This document shows, piece after piece, positions 11,772 through 23,371 of a stretch of DNA of 64,000 bases. The position numbers and the translations under genes were made by a program. The notes beneath the pieces were generated by a model, which was not told the DNA's origin, ran no database searches, and was given only the letters and a program-made list of their open reading frames with translations. The stretch comes from Humulus lupulus (lineage: Eukaryota > Streptophyta > Magnoliopsida > Rosales > Cannabaceae), in contig NC_084801.1 in the NCBI RefSeq assembly GCF_963169125.1, forward strand, positions 78,247,696 to 78,311,695. The letters are read 5' to 3'. Every line of letters begins with the position of its first letter. Positions within the stretch are counted from its first letter, which is position 1.

Positions 11772-13598
11772 ATGATCGAGCTGGTGATTACCCTAGGAGA
11801 GGGACCCCGGACTGTCTCAAAACTCCTCGAGTTTGTGGTCATCGATTGTCCTGCCACGTACAATGCTTTTTTGGGCCGACCTACTTTGATAGCGTTTGAA
11901 GCAATAACCTCCATCCGTCACCTCGCACTAAAATCCCTCTCTTCCACGGGGATATGCACTGTCCGAGGTGATCAGCTCGCTGCCAGGGAATGCTATAGCA
12001 TTTCTATGAAGGAAAAATCAATACCCGGGCAGCAGACGATGACCATCCCGGGGGAGAGTGAGGAATCTCAGGAAATTGTGCCTAGTCCTGAGATTGAAAA
12101 ACCTCAGAATTCCAAAGGGAACGATATCATCTTACATAATGATATCGACCCCAGAGTAGGCGAGGATAGATCCGAGCTCCAGGCCATCGAAGAGCTCGAG
12201 GAGGTAAATATTTACCCACAGGACCCCTCGAAGGTGGTGAAGCTCGGGAAAAATCTATGTAGCAAGAGGAAGGCGGAGCTGATTAGGTTTCTGCGAGAAA
12301 ATCTAGATGTGTTCTCCTGGTCTCATGGAGACATGATAGGGATCAGTCCGAGCGTAATCATGCACACCCTCCACTTGGATAAAAGTGTGCCTGCAAAATC
12401 CCAGAAACAAAGGCGCCTAGGAACAACCCGAGCTGAGGCCCTAAAGGAGGAAGTACCTCAGCTCTTAAAGTGCGGCTTTATCCGCAAAGCGAAGTTCCCG
12501 ATCTGGGTCGCCAATCCTGTGTTGGTCCCGAAACACAACGGGCAATGGCGGACCTGCATCGACTTCTCCGATCTGAACAAAGTCTGCCCCAAAGATTGCT
12601 TCCCTTTGCAAAGGATTGACCAATTGTTAGATGCCACGGCAGGGCACGAGCTTATGTCTTTTATGGATGCATACTCGGGCTATAACCAGATTGCCATGAA
12701 TCCAGCAGATCAGGAACACACAAGCTTCATGACCCCAACTAACGTTTATTGTTACAAGGTCATGCCCTTCGGGCTAAAAAACGCCGGAGCTACGTACCAG
12801 AGGTTGGTAAATAGGATGTTTACCAATCAAATCGGGAAAAATATGGAAGTGTATGTTGACAACATGTTGGTCAAGTTCAAAACTGCCGATAACCATATCT
12901 CCGATCTGGAGGAATGCTTTAAGGTACTGAGAGAATACGGCATGAGGCTAAACCCCCAAAAGTGTACTTTCGGGGTCGCGTCGGGAAAATTCCTCGGTTT
13001 CATTGTCAACACCAGAGGAATAGAAGCGAACCCTGATAAGATCAGGTAGCTACTCGAGATGCCCTCACCCCAATCGCGAAAAGACGTTCAGAGTCTGACA
13101 GGAAGGGTGGTGGCCCTTAATCGGTTTATTTCTAAATCTACCGACAAGTGTCTGCCATTCTACAACCTGCTCCAAGGAAATAAAAAATTCGAGTGGACCG
13201 AGGAATGCGAACGTGCCTTCCTCGACCTGAAATCACATTTAGCCGAGCCGCCCGTATTATCCAAACCAACAGTAGGAGAGCCTCTTTTCCTTTACCTAGC
13301 TGTCGCGGAAGATGCAGTTAGCGCCGTATTAGTCCGAGAAGAAGACTGGTCTCAAAAGTCAGTCTATTACATCAGCAAGAGGCTTCTCGGAGCTGAGTCC
13401 CGGTATCCATTGATGGAAAAAATGGCTTTCTACCTTATTATGGCCTCCCGAAAGATCAGGCCATATTTCCAGTCCCACTCAATACACGTCATAACTGATC
13501 AGCCTATAAGGCAGGTTTTGCAGAAACCTGAAGCATCGGGGCGTCTATTGAAGTGGGCTATCAAGCTCAGCCAATTTGAGATACTATACATACCATGA
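11772..13598 (+). pseudogene. pol: Element B reverse transcriptase and RNase H
   Basis: This part of pol would copy RNA into DNA and degrade the RNA strand. The protease end (VVIDCPATYNAFLGRP) leads into RT with WRTCIDFSDLNKVCPKDCFP, MDAYSGYNQI and VMPFGLKNAGATYQR. The catalytic box reads YVDN where YVDD is expected, so the second aspartate is lost. RNase H follows from about 13180 (FLYLAVAEDAVSAVLV, YYISKRLLGAESRYP). A TAG interrupts at 13047-13049 and a TGA at 13596-13598, both in the same frame. No frameshift is seen from 11274 to 13598. Confidence 0.85.
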
Positions 13599-13619
13599 AC
13601 TGCAATTAAAAGTCAGGCC

Positions 13620-14222
13620 TTGGATGATGTCGTGGCAGAGTGCACAGGGTTCCAGGAAGCTCCGGACCCGGATCTGGTAGAAGAGTCTGCTCAGGCCTCA
13701 CGGAAGGTCTTCATAGATGGCTCGGCTAACGAGAATGGCTCCGGGGCTGGAATCATATTGATATCCCTAGAGGGACATCAATTCCACTTGGCGTTACGGT
13801 TCAGATTCAAAGCGTCCAACAACGAGGCTGAATACGAAGCTTTATTGGCTGGGCTAATGGTGGCCTAGGAGCTGAAGGCCAGCTCCGTCCAGTGTTACAG
13901 CAACTCCCAGCTCATGGTAAACCAAGTGTTAGGAGAATACCAAGAACGGGGAACCAAGATGGCTGCTTACCTGGCCAAGGTAAAGAGAGAGCTATCTGCA
14001 TTTGAGCGCGGCTCAATCGAGCAGATACCTCGGGAGCAGAATGCCAACGATGACGCCCTGGCAAAGCTCACTACCTCGGGGGAAGCGGAGACTTTGGGGC
14101 TGGTACCGGTAGAGTTCTTGGAAAGACCAATCATAGAGGAAGTCAGGGCGGAGGTCGAGATGATTGACGCCAGACCGACTTGGGTGACTCCCATCCTCGA
14201 GTATCTCACAACAGGAAAGTAA
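13620..14222 (+). pseudogene. Element B archaeal-type second RNase H
   Basis: The segment reads KVFIDGSANENGSGAGIIL, then FKASNNEAEYEALLAGL, a stop, CYSNSQLMVNQVLGEY and IPREQNANDDALAKL. These are the conserved blocks of the second RNase H domain found in Tat-lineage elements, between the Gypsy RNase H and integrase. The usual SDSQL is SNSQL here, losing an active-site aspartate. Stops are TAG at 13866-13868 and TAA at 14220-14222, in the same frame as the upstream pol. Confidence 0.85.
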
Positions 14223-14276
14223 CCCGAAGAGTGAAATGACGCAAGGCGGATACTTTACCAGGCTCCAAGGTATACA

Positions 14277-17200
14277 GTGATGGATGGAATATTATACCGG
14301 CGTGGGCACTCTTTACCTCTCCTATGGTGTTTTCTGCCAAGCGTGGCGAAGACCATTTTGCAGGAGGTGCAAGAAGGTTTTTGCGGAGATCACGCTGGGG
14401 GTCAAAGCCTGGCCCTGAAGGTACTAAGGCAAGGGTATTATTGGCCCACTTTGTCAAAGGACTCGATCTCCTACGTAAAAAAGTGTGACAAGTGCCAGCA
14501 GTTTAACCGGGCTCCCCTGGTCAAGCTAAAGATGATCTTATCCCCATGGTTGTTCGCGATCTGGGGTATTGGCCTGGTTGGTGCCCTCCCTACTCGAAAG
14601 GGAGGAGTTTGATACGCGGAGGTGGCTATCGACTATTTCACCAAGTTGGCAGAAGTAGAGCCCCTGGCGATGATCACTTCAAAGAGAGTCCTTGACTTTG
14701 TGGTCAAGAGTATTATCGTGGCCAAAGAAGGTCGTGTCGAATAATGGAACGCAGTTCAATGGCGACCTCTTCACCGAATTCTGCGAGAGGCACGACATTG
14801 TCAAAAGCTCCTCCTCCATGGCATACCCCCAGACCAATGGGCAGGTCGAGTCTGTCAATAAGACGCTAAAGGAAAGCCTTAAGAAAAGGCTGGATGAAGC
14901 CAAGGGAGTCTGGCCCGAACAGCTCCTCTAGGTACTATGGGCATACCAGACCTCACATCGAACGTCGACGGGTCATACTCCTTTCTCCCTAGCTTTCGGG
15001 AGTGAGGCAGTCCTTCCTGTCGAAGCAAAGGTAGCCCCGCATAGAGTCTAGGCATTTGACCAAGACTAGAATGACGAACTGCTCTGCGCGTCCCTCGACC
15101 TAATTAACGAAAAACGAGAAGATTCACAGCTGCAGCTCGCACAGTATCAGCAAAAGATCACTCGTTATTTCAACTCAAAGGTCAAGAAACACGTCTTTAG
15201 CGTTGGCAACCTGGTACTCAGAAGAGTCTTCCTGGCCGGTAAGTGTAACGCCCTACTACCTTAGAGCCGTTACTAAGTGAGTTTGAAAATGGAAATTGTG
15301 CAACTAACAGACTCTACGAGGTTTCTAAAACCAAAAGCGTGACTAAACCAGAGTTTAAGGCTGTACTCTTTGAAAATGTTTAGTTTCATTGAAAACATTA
15401 TGTATCAAAAATCTGGGATCCCAAAAATAAGGTTACAAAATATTTACAACTCAAAAATAGGTTTACACCAGGTTAACTATCAAAAGAATAAGTTAATACA
15501 GCCATATACAAAATGCCCCCAACCAAAGCAGTCGGGCAGGCCGAACATGTACGCGCCGCCCCCACACTCTCCATACTCATGGCCGGTTGACTGACTCCTT
15601 GCTTTTACCTGCCACACAGAGCACCCGTGAGCCGAAGCCCAGCAAGAAAACTCATACAGTATATAACATATGCATAGAATATACCTGACATATAATCCAC
15701 TGATAAATAGGGAAACCATCAGACTGAACAACCATGGCCATGCCGCCCCAGAGGCCTTACCAAAGCATGGGGTCTCGATCCTTACCGTAAGGATAACTCA
15801 TGTATCCATTAGGTCCCACCCTGGCTACAAGCATCCTATGTGCTAGGTGTTACTTCCGGCCCCAAGGCCGTTCTCGGCCTTCACTGCTCTCGGCCTTAGC
15901 CGTTCATTTCATTATAATCACACATATAGTACATTTCGAAATAATCATTCAAACATATAATAATTCATTTAAGGTTATACATTTGCACATAATACAATCT
16001 AGGGCCATGCCCTGAAATAACTCTGTGGGCCCATGCCCTGTCCTCGGGTGTTACGGTTTTCTTACCTTTCGATTCGATAGCCTTGATCACCTGACTCCTC
16101 GAGCACGATCCTACTTTAGCCCTAGCGCTTACCTAAGCAAAATCCATAATTCAAAGTCATTACCAAACCTTATGTCCAAAACCTAGCCTCGGGACCAATC
16201 CCGAGCCCCCGGGAAGTCCTAGATCCCCAAAACAAAGTGGTGGAATCGAGCCCCGAACCCTAGGTCAAAATCCCTCAACAAAAGCCCAAAAATCCCCTTC
16301 TGTGAACAGTGCAGTGATACAACGCTCTAAAGAGGGCGCTGTAGCGCTACAAGCAGAACCACACCCCCCAGAAACAAGGGCTAGCGCTACAGCGCCCACT
16401 GACTAGCGCTGTAGCGCTAGTTGCAGCCAGACCACACCCAAAAATCGTTTCAGCGATTTTCCTTCAACCATTTCAACCCCAAACTTGTCCAAATCTTTTC
16501 CAAACCCAAAAACAAACTTATCCACACCTCACACTCATCCCAAGCATCCCAAGAACTCATACCCCGAGCTCAAGCAACCCAAAACTCAAGATCTACCATA
16601 ATGAACCCAAAAACCAGAAATTCATTCAACAACAAAGATAAGGTCTTAGAAATCATACCGTGGATGGAAATTCGACCTTGAGTTGAAACCTAGACCTCCT
16701 TAGCTTGCTCCTTTACAACCTTGACCTGATTTCCCCAAAAATCCCATCTATTTAGCTCAAATACACAGCTCAAACCAGTCAAGCCCTAAAACTGAATCTC
16801 CAAGAACTTACCTCAAATTTCTGATGTAATCTTGCTAATCCCTTGCCAATCCTCAAGTCTAGCTTAGGGTCCTTGATGCTCAGCCTACCCTAGCTCTCCA
16901 CTGAGCTTAACTCCAAGAAAAAAGAAGGGAAAATGGTGGGAGAGCCACAAACCGATTCTTTTGGAACAAAACCTTTCTGTTTTCTCTCTTTTCCTTTTTC
17001 TTCCTTCTTTCTTTCTTTTTCAGCCTTATAACTCTTTTTTTTTCTACTAACTCCACTAAGTATAAAGCCCCCTTTAACTTATCTCTAACAAGCCTAAAGA
17101 CCAAAATGCCCTCCCTAATAATTCTAAACCTTTTTGCCCATGTAGGGACATTTTAGTCCTATTACCCAAATTCCCACTAATTCCTCAAGTGTTCCTAATA

Positions 17201-17789
17201 ATTCCCGCTCGCTACCCAATACCTGATTAATCACCAATAACACATTCCTCATCATCCAGATTAACCTCAATATATGTTTTCCAAATTCTCATTTAAACTC
17301 CCCAGGCTTAACCCAAGCCGGGTATAGATTCCCGCTTTGACTTTTCCGCTAACCCGCTCATTCTAGGATCGTCTCGAGTCACAGATCACAGATATCAACA
17401 CAGTCATGCCCAAAATGGCCAAATTACAAATATGCTCTTTCTAAGATAATCAGGTCTACATGCATACTAATTCACATAGTCATGCGTCTCAAATAATCAA
17501 ATAGTCATATAACGTGCATTAAATCATAATCATGCATTAAACTCATTAAAGTCACACACAAAATCCCATTATTCCCTCCAGGCACACTAATCAAGGCCCT
17601 TAAGCCTTATTAGTGATTTTGGGTCGTTACAGTAAGGATCCCAAGGACGGAGTGTTGGGACAAAACTGGGAAGGGCTCTATCAAATAACCGAGGTTGTGA
17701 AAGAAGGAACCTTCAAGCTATCTTGGCTTAACGGAGAATCAGTCCCACGAACTTGGAACGCTATACACTTAAAGAAATATTATCAATAA
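14277..17789 (+). pseudogene. Element B integrase, split by a solo LTR
   Basis: Integrase joins element DNA to the target. The zinc region reads GFCGDHAGG to CDKCQQF, followed by IWGIGLVGALP, where GID has become GIG. A TGA lies at 14610-14612. A small deletion and frameshift near 14720 precede VVSNNGTQFN (second acid changed, SDNG to SNNG) and NGQVESVNK (third acid kept). The C-terminal part reaches GNLVLRRVFLAG at 15240. The solo LTR at 15244-17631 then intervenes. The frame resumes at about 17637 with GVLGQNWEGLYQI and ends WNAIHLKKYYQ at the TAA 17787-17789. At least two of three catalytic acids are lost. Confidence 0.82.
15244..17631 (-). mobile_element. Solo LTR of chromovirus family, inserted in element B integrase
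   Basis: On the plus strand it starts TGTAACGCCC and ends GGTCGTTACA. The perfect target duplication GTAAG lies at 15239-15243 and 17632-17636. It is 2388 bases long and in the opposite direction to the solo LTR at 8631-11078. Removing it and one duplication restores the integrase reading frame, which fixes the insertion point. A GC-rich segment with AGCGCT palindromes lies at 16321-16425, the counterpart of 9861-9970. Confidence 0.9.
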
Positions 17790-17930
17790 TATATTTGTAA
17801 GGCTTAATTAAAAAAGCCATCTTTTGTTTATCAAGTAATAAGAGTTAATGTTTTTGCACTATTGTATATGTTTGTGGATGTAACGTCAAGTAACCACGAA
17901 AGACCCTTTCCTGATTACTTGGGGGCATAT
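17790..17930 (+). other. Element B, short region after pol
   Basis: Non-coding and AT-rich. It lies between the end of pol and the tandem repeats, and I see nothing further in it. Confidence 0.4.
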
Positions 17931-18540
17931 ATCCTGGATACAACCAGGTCTGAAAAAACTTAGAAGTTAGTTCAAATTGATTGATAAATATTTTTCTTAA
18001 AAAGCACGAGATATCGATTAAGGATTAACACGAACTAAGTTTTTGGAAATTAATATCCTGGATACAACCAGGTCCGAAAACTTAGAAGTTAGTTCAAATT
18101 GATTGATCGATGTTTTTCTTAAAAAGCACGAGATATCGATTAAGGATTAACACGAACTAAGTTTTTTAAAAATTAATGTCCTGGATACAACCAGGTCTGA
18201 AAACTTAGAAGTTAGTTCAAATTGATCGATCGATGTTTTGCTTAAAAAGCATGAGATATCGATAAAGGATTAACACGAACTAAGTTTTTAAAAATTAATG
18301 TCCTGGATACAACCAGGTCCTAAAACATAGAAGTTGATTTAAATTTATTGATCAATGTTTTTCTTAAAAAGCGCGAGATATCGATAAAGGATTAACATGA
18401 ACTAAGTTTTTAAATTAATGTCCTGGGTACAACCAGATCTTAAGACTTAGAAGTTGGTTCAAATTGATTAACAGATGTTTTTTCCCAAAAAGAATGAAAT
18501 GTCAATCATAACACCAACAGAAACTAAGTTCTCACCAAAT
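17931..18540 (+). repeat. Tandem repeat, five copies of about 120 bases, in element B 3' region
   Basis: Each copy starts with TCCTGGATACAACCAGGTC, at about 17931, 18051, 18177, 18297 and 18417. It continues with AACTTAGAAGTTAGTTCAAA, CTTAAAAAGC and GATATCGAT. The last copy is the most divergent. Each start contains the inverted repeat CCTGG-6 bases-CCAGG. The array lies between pol and the antisense ORF, the same place as the array in element C. Short tandem arrays in the 3' non-coding region are known in Tat/Ogre-type elements. Confidence 0.9.
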
Positions 18541-18683
18541 GCGTTGAAGAGGAGTAACAATAAAGTCAAAACAAAGATATGTAAATAGATTAAAATAAAT
18601 CTAAGGAAATCGATTGTCTCGAGGATAAAAAACCTCGTAATATAAAGTTACAAATAAAAATAAAAGAGAAAGGAGCAAAAATC

Positions 18684-19136
18684 CTAAGCCCCGCCAGGCC
18701 ATTCTGATGAAGTCACCCCCTCGGCATACTGCTCGGTTGCAGTGAAAGTCTCCCCGGTCTCAGAGGGTGCCTCTTGTTGAAGGCGAGCTTTGAACTTCTC
18801 CTAGAAGGACTCCCACACGTCCGACCCCAGGAAGGAAAAGTCATTATCCTGGTTGAAGGCCCAGCAGTGGTACAACATGGCCTCCATGGGGGAGCTGGAA
18901 GATGCCCTCTCCGCCACAAGGGAGGCTCTGGCCTCTTCAAGTTCAACCTTCGCGGCGACCAGGGCGACCTTAGTAGCCTCAGCCTCCAGCAGTTTGGCCC
19001 AAGATGCCTCTAGGTCAGCTTTCGCAGCAACCGAGGCGGCCTGCGCAACCTTCTCGCTTTCTCGGGCAGTCGCGAGGGCAGCTTTGGCATCCTGCTCCTG
19101 TTGTTGAGCGGACGCGAGGGCGACCTGGGCTCCTGT
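18684..19136 (-). pseudogene. Antisense ORF remnant of element B, coiled-coil C-terminus
   Basis: The minus strand reads an alanine- and glutamate-rich stretch with heptad-like spacing (QQQEQDAKAALATARESEK, KADLEASWAKLLEAE, KVELEEARASLVAERA). After it come AMLYHCWAFNQDNDFSFLG and a short end closing at a TAG, 18684-18686. One TAG interrupts after SDVWESF. The position (after pol and the tandem repeats, in antisense) and coiled-coil nature match the last exon of the antisense gene in element C at 37738-38290. The upstream exons are missing because the sequence changes at about 19137. Extra antisense ORFs are known in Tat-lineage elements. Confidence 0.65.
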
Positions 19137-19650
19137 TGTAGTTTAAATTTTAAAGAGTCGTGGTTTAAATTTTAAGGCTTGTGACATAAATTTTAAAAAA
19201 ATGTGGTTTACATTTTAAGCATTATGGTTTAAATTTTAAATAGTTATGGTTTAAATTTTAAAAAGTCATGATTTAGATTTTCAAGGATCATGATTTATAT
19301 TTTATATGGTCGTGGTTTAGATTTGAAGTCTTGTGCTTTAACTTTTACAAGTCGTGGTTTAAATTTTAAGCCTTCTGAATTAAATTTTAAAGAGTCGTGG
19401 TTTAAATTTTAAGCCATATGGTTTAAATTTTAATTCTTGTAGTTTATATTTTAAGCTTTGTGGTTTGTATTTGGAAGAATTGTAGTTTAGATTTTATGCC
19501 TTGAAGTTTAAACTTTTAATGGGTTGTGGTTTAAATTTTATGTCTTGAAATTTATATTTTAAATAATTGTGGTTTAAATTTTATGTTTTGCAGTTTAAAT
19601 TTTAAAGAATTATGGTTTAGATTTTATGTCTTGATATTTATATTTTAAAG
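19137..19650. repeat. AT-rich minisatellite based on GTGGTTTAAATTTTAA
   Basis: A degenerate word close to GTGGTTTAAATTTTAA, plus a short spacer such as AGAGTC or GCCTTG, recurs about every 20-30 bases for 510 bases. The unit length and spacer vary. It starts abruptly where the element B antisense ORF breaks off. Confidence 0.75.
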
Positions 19651-21346
19651 ATGAATTTTTCATAGATTGAATACAATCCTATAAATGTAGTTGTCACACA
19701 TATATATGACACACTACAATTAGAATACATTTCTTATTTAATTACAATATGACACATATAATACATACTACAACAACACTTAGTTATATGTGCTCAAATA
19801 AGAATAATTTGAGAAGTCTCATGATAAGAATGAGTAAAGTTTAACTAAATATATTTAGTAACTAATTTTAGTTAACTGCAACCAAAACAAAAAACTGTGG
19901 GAAGTTCTCAACTTCTCTCTGTTTGTTTTAATCTTACTTTTATGATTTGGGGGGCTTGATGAAATAGGTTCTCAGATTGGGCGTAATCCACCCATAGTTA
20001 GAACCATATATTTTATTACAAATAAAGAAGTAAAACATCGCAAAAACACGTGAGAGGTGGAGAGACAATTTGGGCAATTATATATTAGGTGGGAGCAAAA
20101 ATAGTAAGTACAAGTGATGGTTTTGTCGGTATTATACTGGTCGTCATATGATAAACTACCAGAAACCATATAATGTATTGGACTAGGGTGAAATACCCCA
20201 TACTAGTAAAAGAAACTAGCAAATAATGATAGCCTCTACTCCATATGTGTTTTCGTCCCCACCATTCTCTTCCAATGACTGACTATGCAATAATACAAGT
20301 TGGACAAAATAAAAGTATGTACATCATTCAAAACCATTTGAGTAATCCTTTAAAAAAAAAAAAAAAAAGTGAGTAGTAATAATAGCTACATTGCTATGTA
20401 TTTTACTCTCTTTTTTTTTTTAAATGGATTAATTTTTATAATCAAGCATTTTAAATATAAATTTTAAATGTTTCTTACTATTATTTTTAATCAAAAAGTA
20501 GGTCTTCCACTATCAGTTTGGAATTATTTCCAAACATTTATCTATTTACTTCGAATACAAATTGTTCTCATTAATACTCAATTTGCATATCAATATTATT
20601 ATTATTTTTTATGAAATATCAAAATAACTTTTATGATTCAAATTACATAGTAAATTTCAATTTCACTTATTAAAAAAAAAAAATTTAATCTTAGTAAAAA
20701 ACACGAGAACAACACACTTGATTAAAATCGAGACAAACAGAATTTTTTACCCCTAAACTATGGTCATTGTAGAGTCTTACCCCTTGAGAACAACTCCCAA
20801 AATATGTATCTACATTCTTAGAGCTAATATTTCTATGTTTAGTGCTAATAAATTTAATTTCGGCTAAATTAAGTTAATTAAGTAGACATTCGTACTTCAA
20901 GGGACATAGTTCTAGGAGGAGGAAGGAAAATCCTATTTTTCCTTAAAATTGTGATATTTATATCCATAGTACTTTTTCGACGGCCATAAAAAGTAAAAAA
21001 AACTTAAATTTATCAAATTGAATTTTATTTAGGAATGATAAATTTATAAGATTCAAAATTTGTGTTTCTTTATGTGCTATCTAAAAAATTGAAGGATGAT
21101 GTGATGTTATGTACAAAATTGAATGGTCACATTATAATATCACAGTGTTGAATCCACAATAACACTGCATGGATTGAATCATAAGATTGTATTATGTCTC
21201 AAGTTTTGAACAGTTTTCCTTGGGGATAAGATTTACATTAGTGTCATTGAATAAATTCAAGGATGATGGTCCATGATTCATTCCAATACTTTGCTTGAAC
21301 ATTGAACTCTTCCTTTGGGTTTGAGTGAGGCTCAAGGTTTAACAGT
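19651..21346. other. AT-rich DNA without recognised genes
   Basis: I see no coding domain, LTR pair or RNA gene. It holds poly-A/T runs at about 20350, 20410 and 20670. A segment at 20740-20930 (beginning TTTTTTACCCCTAAACTATGG) has the look of an eroded repeat end. Confidence 0.4.
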
Positions 21347-22176
21347 TGTGTAAAGACCCGACTAATTTCAGGACCTTGGACCTTTAAAACTACTGAAACA
21401 TAACTACTATCTTTTCGATATATATATATAATAATAATAATCAAACTTTAATATTAATACTTAGAAAAATCTGAAAATACAGGATCCCATTGTTCATACA
21501 TAAAATAATAAAGAGAACAAAATCTTTAATGGAGAAAATACAGGATCTCACATAGTCACACATCTATTCGATTAATTCCACATATATAAACCCTCCCAGC
21601 ACAGTAATCAAGGCTCTTAGCTTTAATAACAAATTTGTGACGTTAGAATTATCCTCTCCTTATTAAAATTCCGTCCTTGAAATTTATTCAAACGTCTTGA
21701 GATACTAATCCCGCGAATCTGACTATAACTTTAAAGTCTAGTCCTTTACTTTGCTATTCCTTGTGACACCCTTACTAGAGTAACAATTTTATTTATAGGA
21801 CTTTACCTTCTTCTATTAGGGATTTCCACTGACATCCCAGGGCTTCTTCACCCAATCAGGGGTAGTACTCGACACCTCTGTCTTTAACATTGGCACCAGT
21901 AACTTCTTATGAGCATTTACCAATACTGGGGTAAAGGTAATCTGTAGGCCCCTAGCCTAATCTTGGTAAGGATCTTACAAGTCTATCGAATCTAGAGTCG
22001 AAACTCCTTTTTCTTTCCCAAACTATCTTATCCTTTTTAGTCCACCAAACTCGAAGAAGCACAAAGTCTCCAATCCTAGAACTACACATTCCCATGTTTA
22101 AATTTGCGAACTCTTATGTCGTTTAAATAAAGCAGACACTCTTGCCCTATCAATCCTTAAATACTTCATTGGTTCC
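21347..22176 (-). mobile_element. Decayed chromovirus 3' end (LTR plus pol C-terminal region)
   Basis: From about 21560 the sequence follows the 3' LTR end, polypurine tract and chromodomain region of the full chromovirus at 49700-50100. Corresponding blocks are AATCAAGGCTCTTAGC, then ATCCTCTCCTTA (polypurine tract on the minus strand), then TCCGTCCTTGAAAT and GATACTAATCCCGC. A possible LTR start, TGTAAAGACCCG, lies at about 21347. That would make the LTR only about 300 bases long. No open frame survives. Element C is inserted at 22176, so the rest may lie after 42493. Confidence 0.55.
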
Positions 22177-22863
22177 TGTTATCCCCATTTCCTTCATGGG
22201 CTCTGGGCCTTCGTTTTTGGCCCGCTGTCAGAGGGCAAGCTCGGCACGTGGGCCCGGCCCAAGGTCTCTTGGTATGGAGAGGGCCCAAGGGGACAGGTAT
22301 GGACCGGGGACTCGGGACTCGGCCCATTGGAGGGTCCGGGATGCCCCTCCGGGTTCGTCCTCGACGAGGATGATCCGGGCGATGCCCGGAGCGCTCAAAC
22401 CATCGCGGCCTACGCGTCCTGGTCCCGGATCCTGATATGGTCCAGGCTCATGGTAAATGGAGCGGGCCCACGGTAAACGGACCTGGATCATCTAATCCCT
22501 CGCTGAAGGGGCCAAACGTCCAGGACCCTGAAGCCGCCTCATTTCGCGTGGGCGTTGTCCCCACTTTTCGCCTGCAGAAAGGGTCACCTCGGGATTGCAC
22601 ACTGATATGTCAGGACTGCACAGCCAAGTACTCTGACTGGTCTTGTCTCCTGAATCAGCCTCGTGACTCGGAGTGGTCAGAGCCAAAGCGCCGTTTTGTC
22701 GGGCGAGGCATTGTTCTAAGATCAACCTATTGAGCCTTAGCTGGTTGGAGTTTCGGATATTGTATATCTTTTTGTTTTGGGCCTCCATGACAGAGGTCGC
22801 TTGTATCCGTCTCCCCGATGGGCCTGGGTTTGGCCCAGCCCATATCCGATGTTCCCACTGGCT

Positions 22864-22871
22864 TATAAATA
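22864..22871 (+). promoter_or_regulatory. TATA box of element C 5' LTR
   Basis: TATAAATA, with the matching site at 42237-42244 in the 3' LTR. Confidence 0.6.
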
Positions 22872-23087
22872 TAAGATGCTGAGCACTGTAAGGCTCTCGA
22901 AGAAAAAAAAAAGGGGGAAAAAGACAGAAACTCTGTTCAGATATTGTTAGAAAACTCCATTGTAAAAGCTTCTTCTAGCTCTAATATATTGACTCGTGGA
23001 CTAAGGCTAGTTAATGCCCCAACCATGTAAAAACCCCGTGTCGATCTCCTACTTTCATTATTATTACCAGTAAATATTTTTAATTAA

Positions 23088-23371
23088 GGGTAATTTGTGG
23101 CGAAAATACCTAAGTTGTTGGTTTTATAACACTTAAATACCTAACTCTTGTTTTTGGTGGTAAAACTACCTTCCGTCAACAATCCTTGGCATCCGTTGGT
23201 ACCTGACCGTCAAGTGCCATGTAGAGGTAAATCTGGAGATTTTTAATTGGTCCACGTAATTTTAAATATTACAGGTCACCTAAATCCTTTTTTTAAAAAA
23301 AGTTTATGATATAATAAATTAAAACTAATAAATAAAACTAAAAACTAATATAACTAAAAACTTAACCATCT
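23088..23371 (+). repeat. MULE left terminal inverted repeat
   Basis: Matches the reverse complement of 28101-28384 nearly base for base. It contains the words GTTGTTGGTTTTATAACACT and GGTACCTGACCGTCAAGTGC. Confidence 0.93.

Larger units (their letters stand above)
5912..19136 (+). mobile_element. Element B: Tat-lineage Ty3/Gypsy retrotransposon, nested and 3'-truncated
   Basis: A 5' LTR, primer binding site, gag, protease, RT, RNase H, archaeal-type second RNase H and integrase follow in order on the plus strand. A tandem repeat and an antisense ORF remnant come after them. The second RNase H between RNase H and integrase is the hallmark of the Tat group. Two solo LTRs (8631-11078 and 15244-17631) are inserted in it. 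No 3' LTR is seen: element-like sequence stops near 19136, where an AT-rich minisatellite begins. It interrupts the Athila-like pol on its left, so it inserted after that element. Confidence 0.85.

Noticed and set aside
11274..17789. Endogenous plant pararetrovirus
   Set aside because: RT is followed by a second RNase H and integrase and flanked by an LTR and primer site, so it is a Gypsy element, not a pararetrovirus.
22142..22882. ORFs of about 70-100 codons on both strands, repeated at 41362-42255
   Set aside because: They lie within the two LTRs of element C and are repeated because the LTR is repeated; GC-rich U3 sequence gives chance frames.
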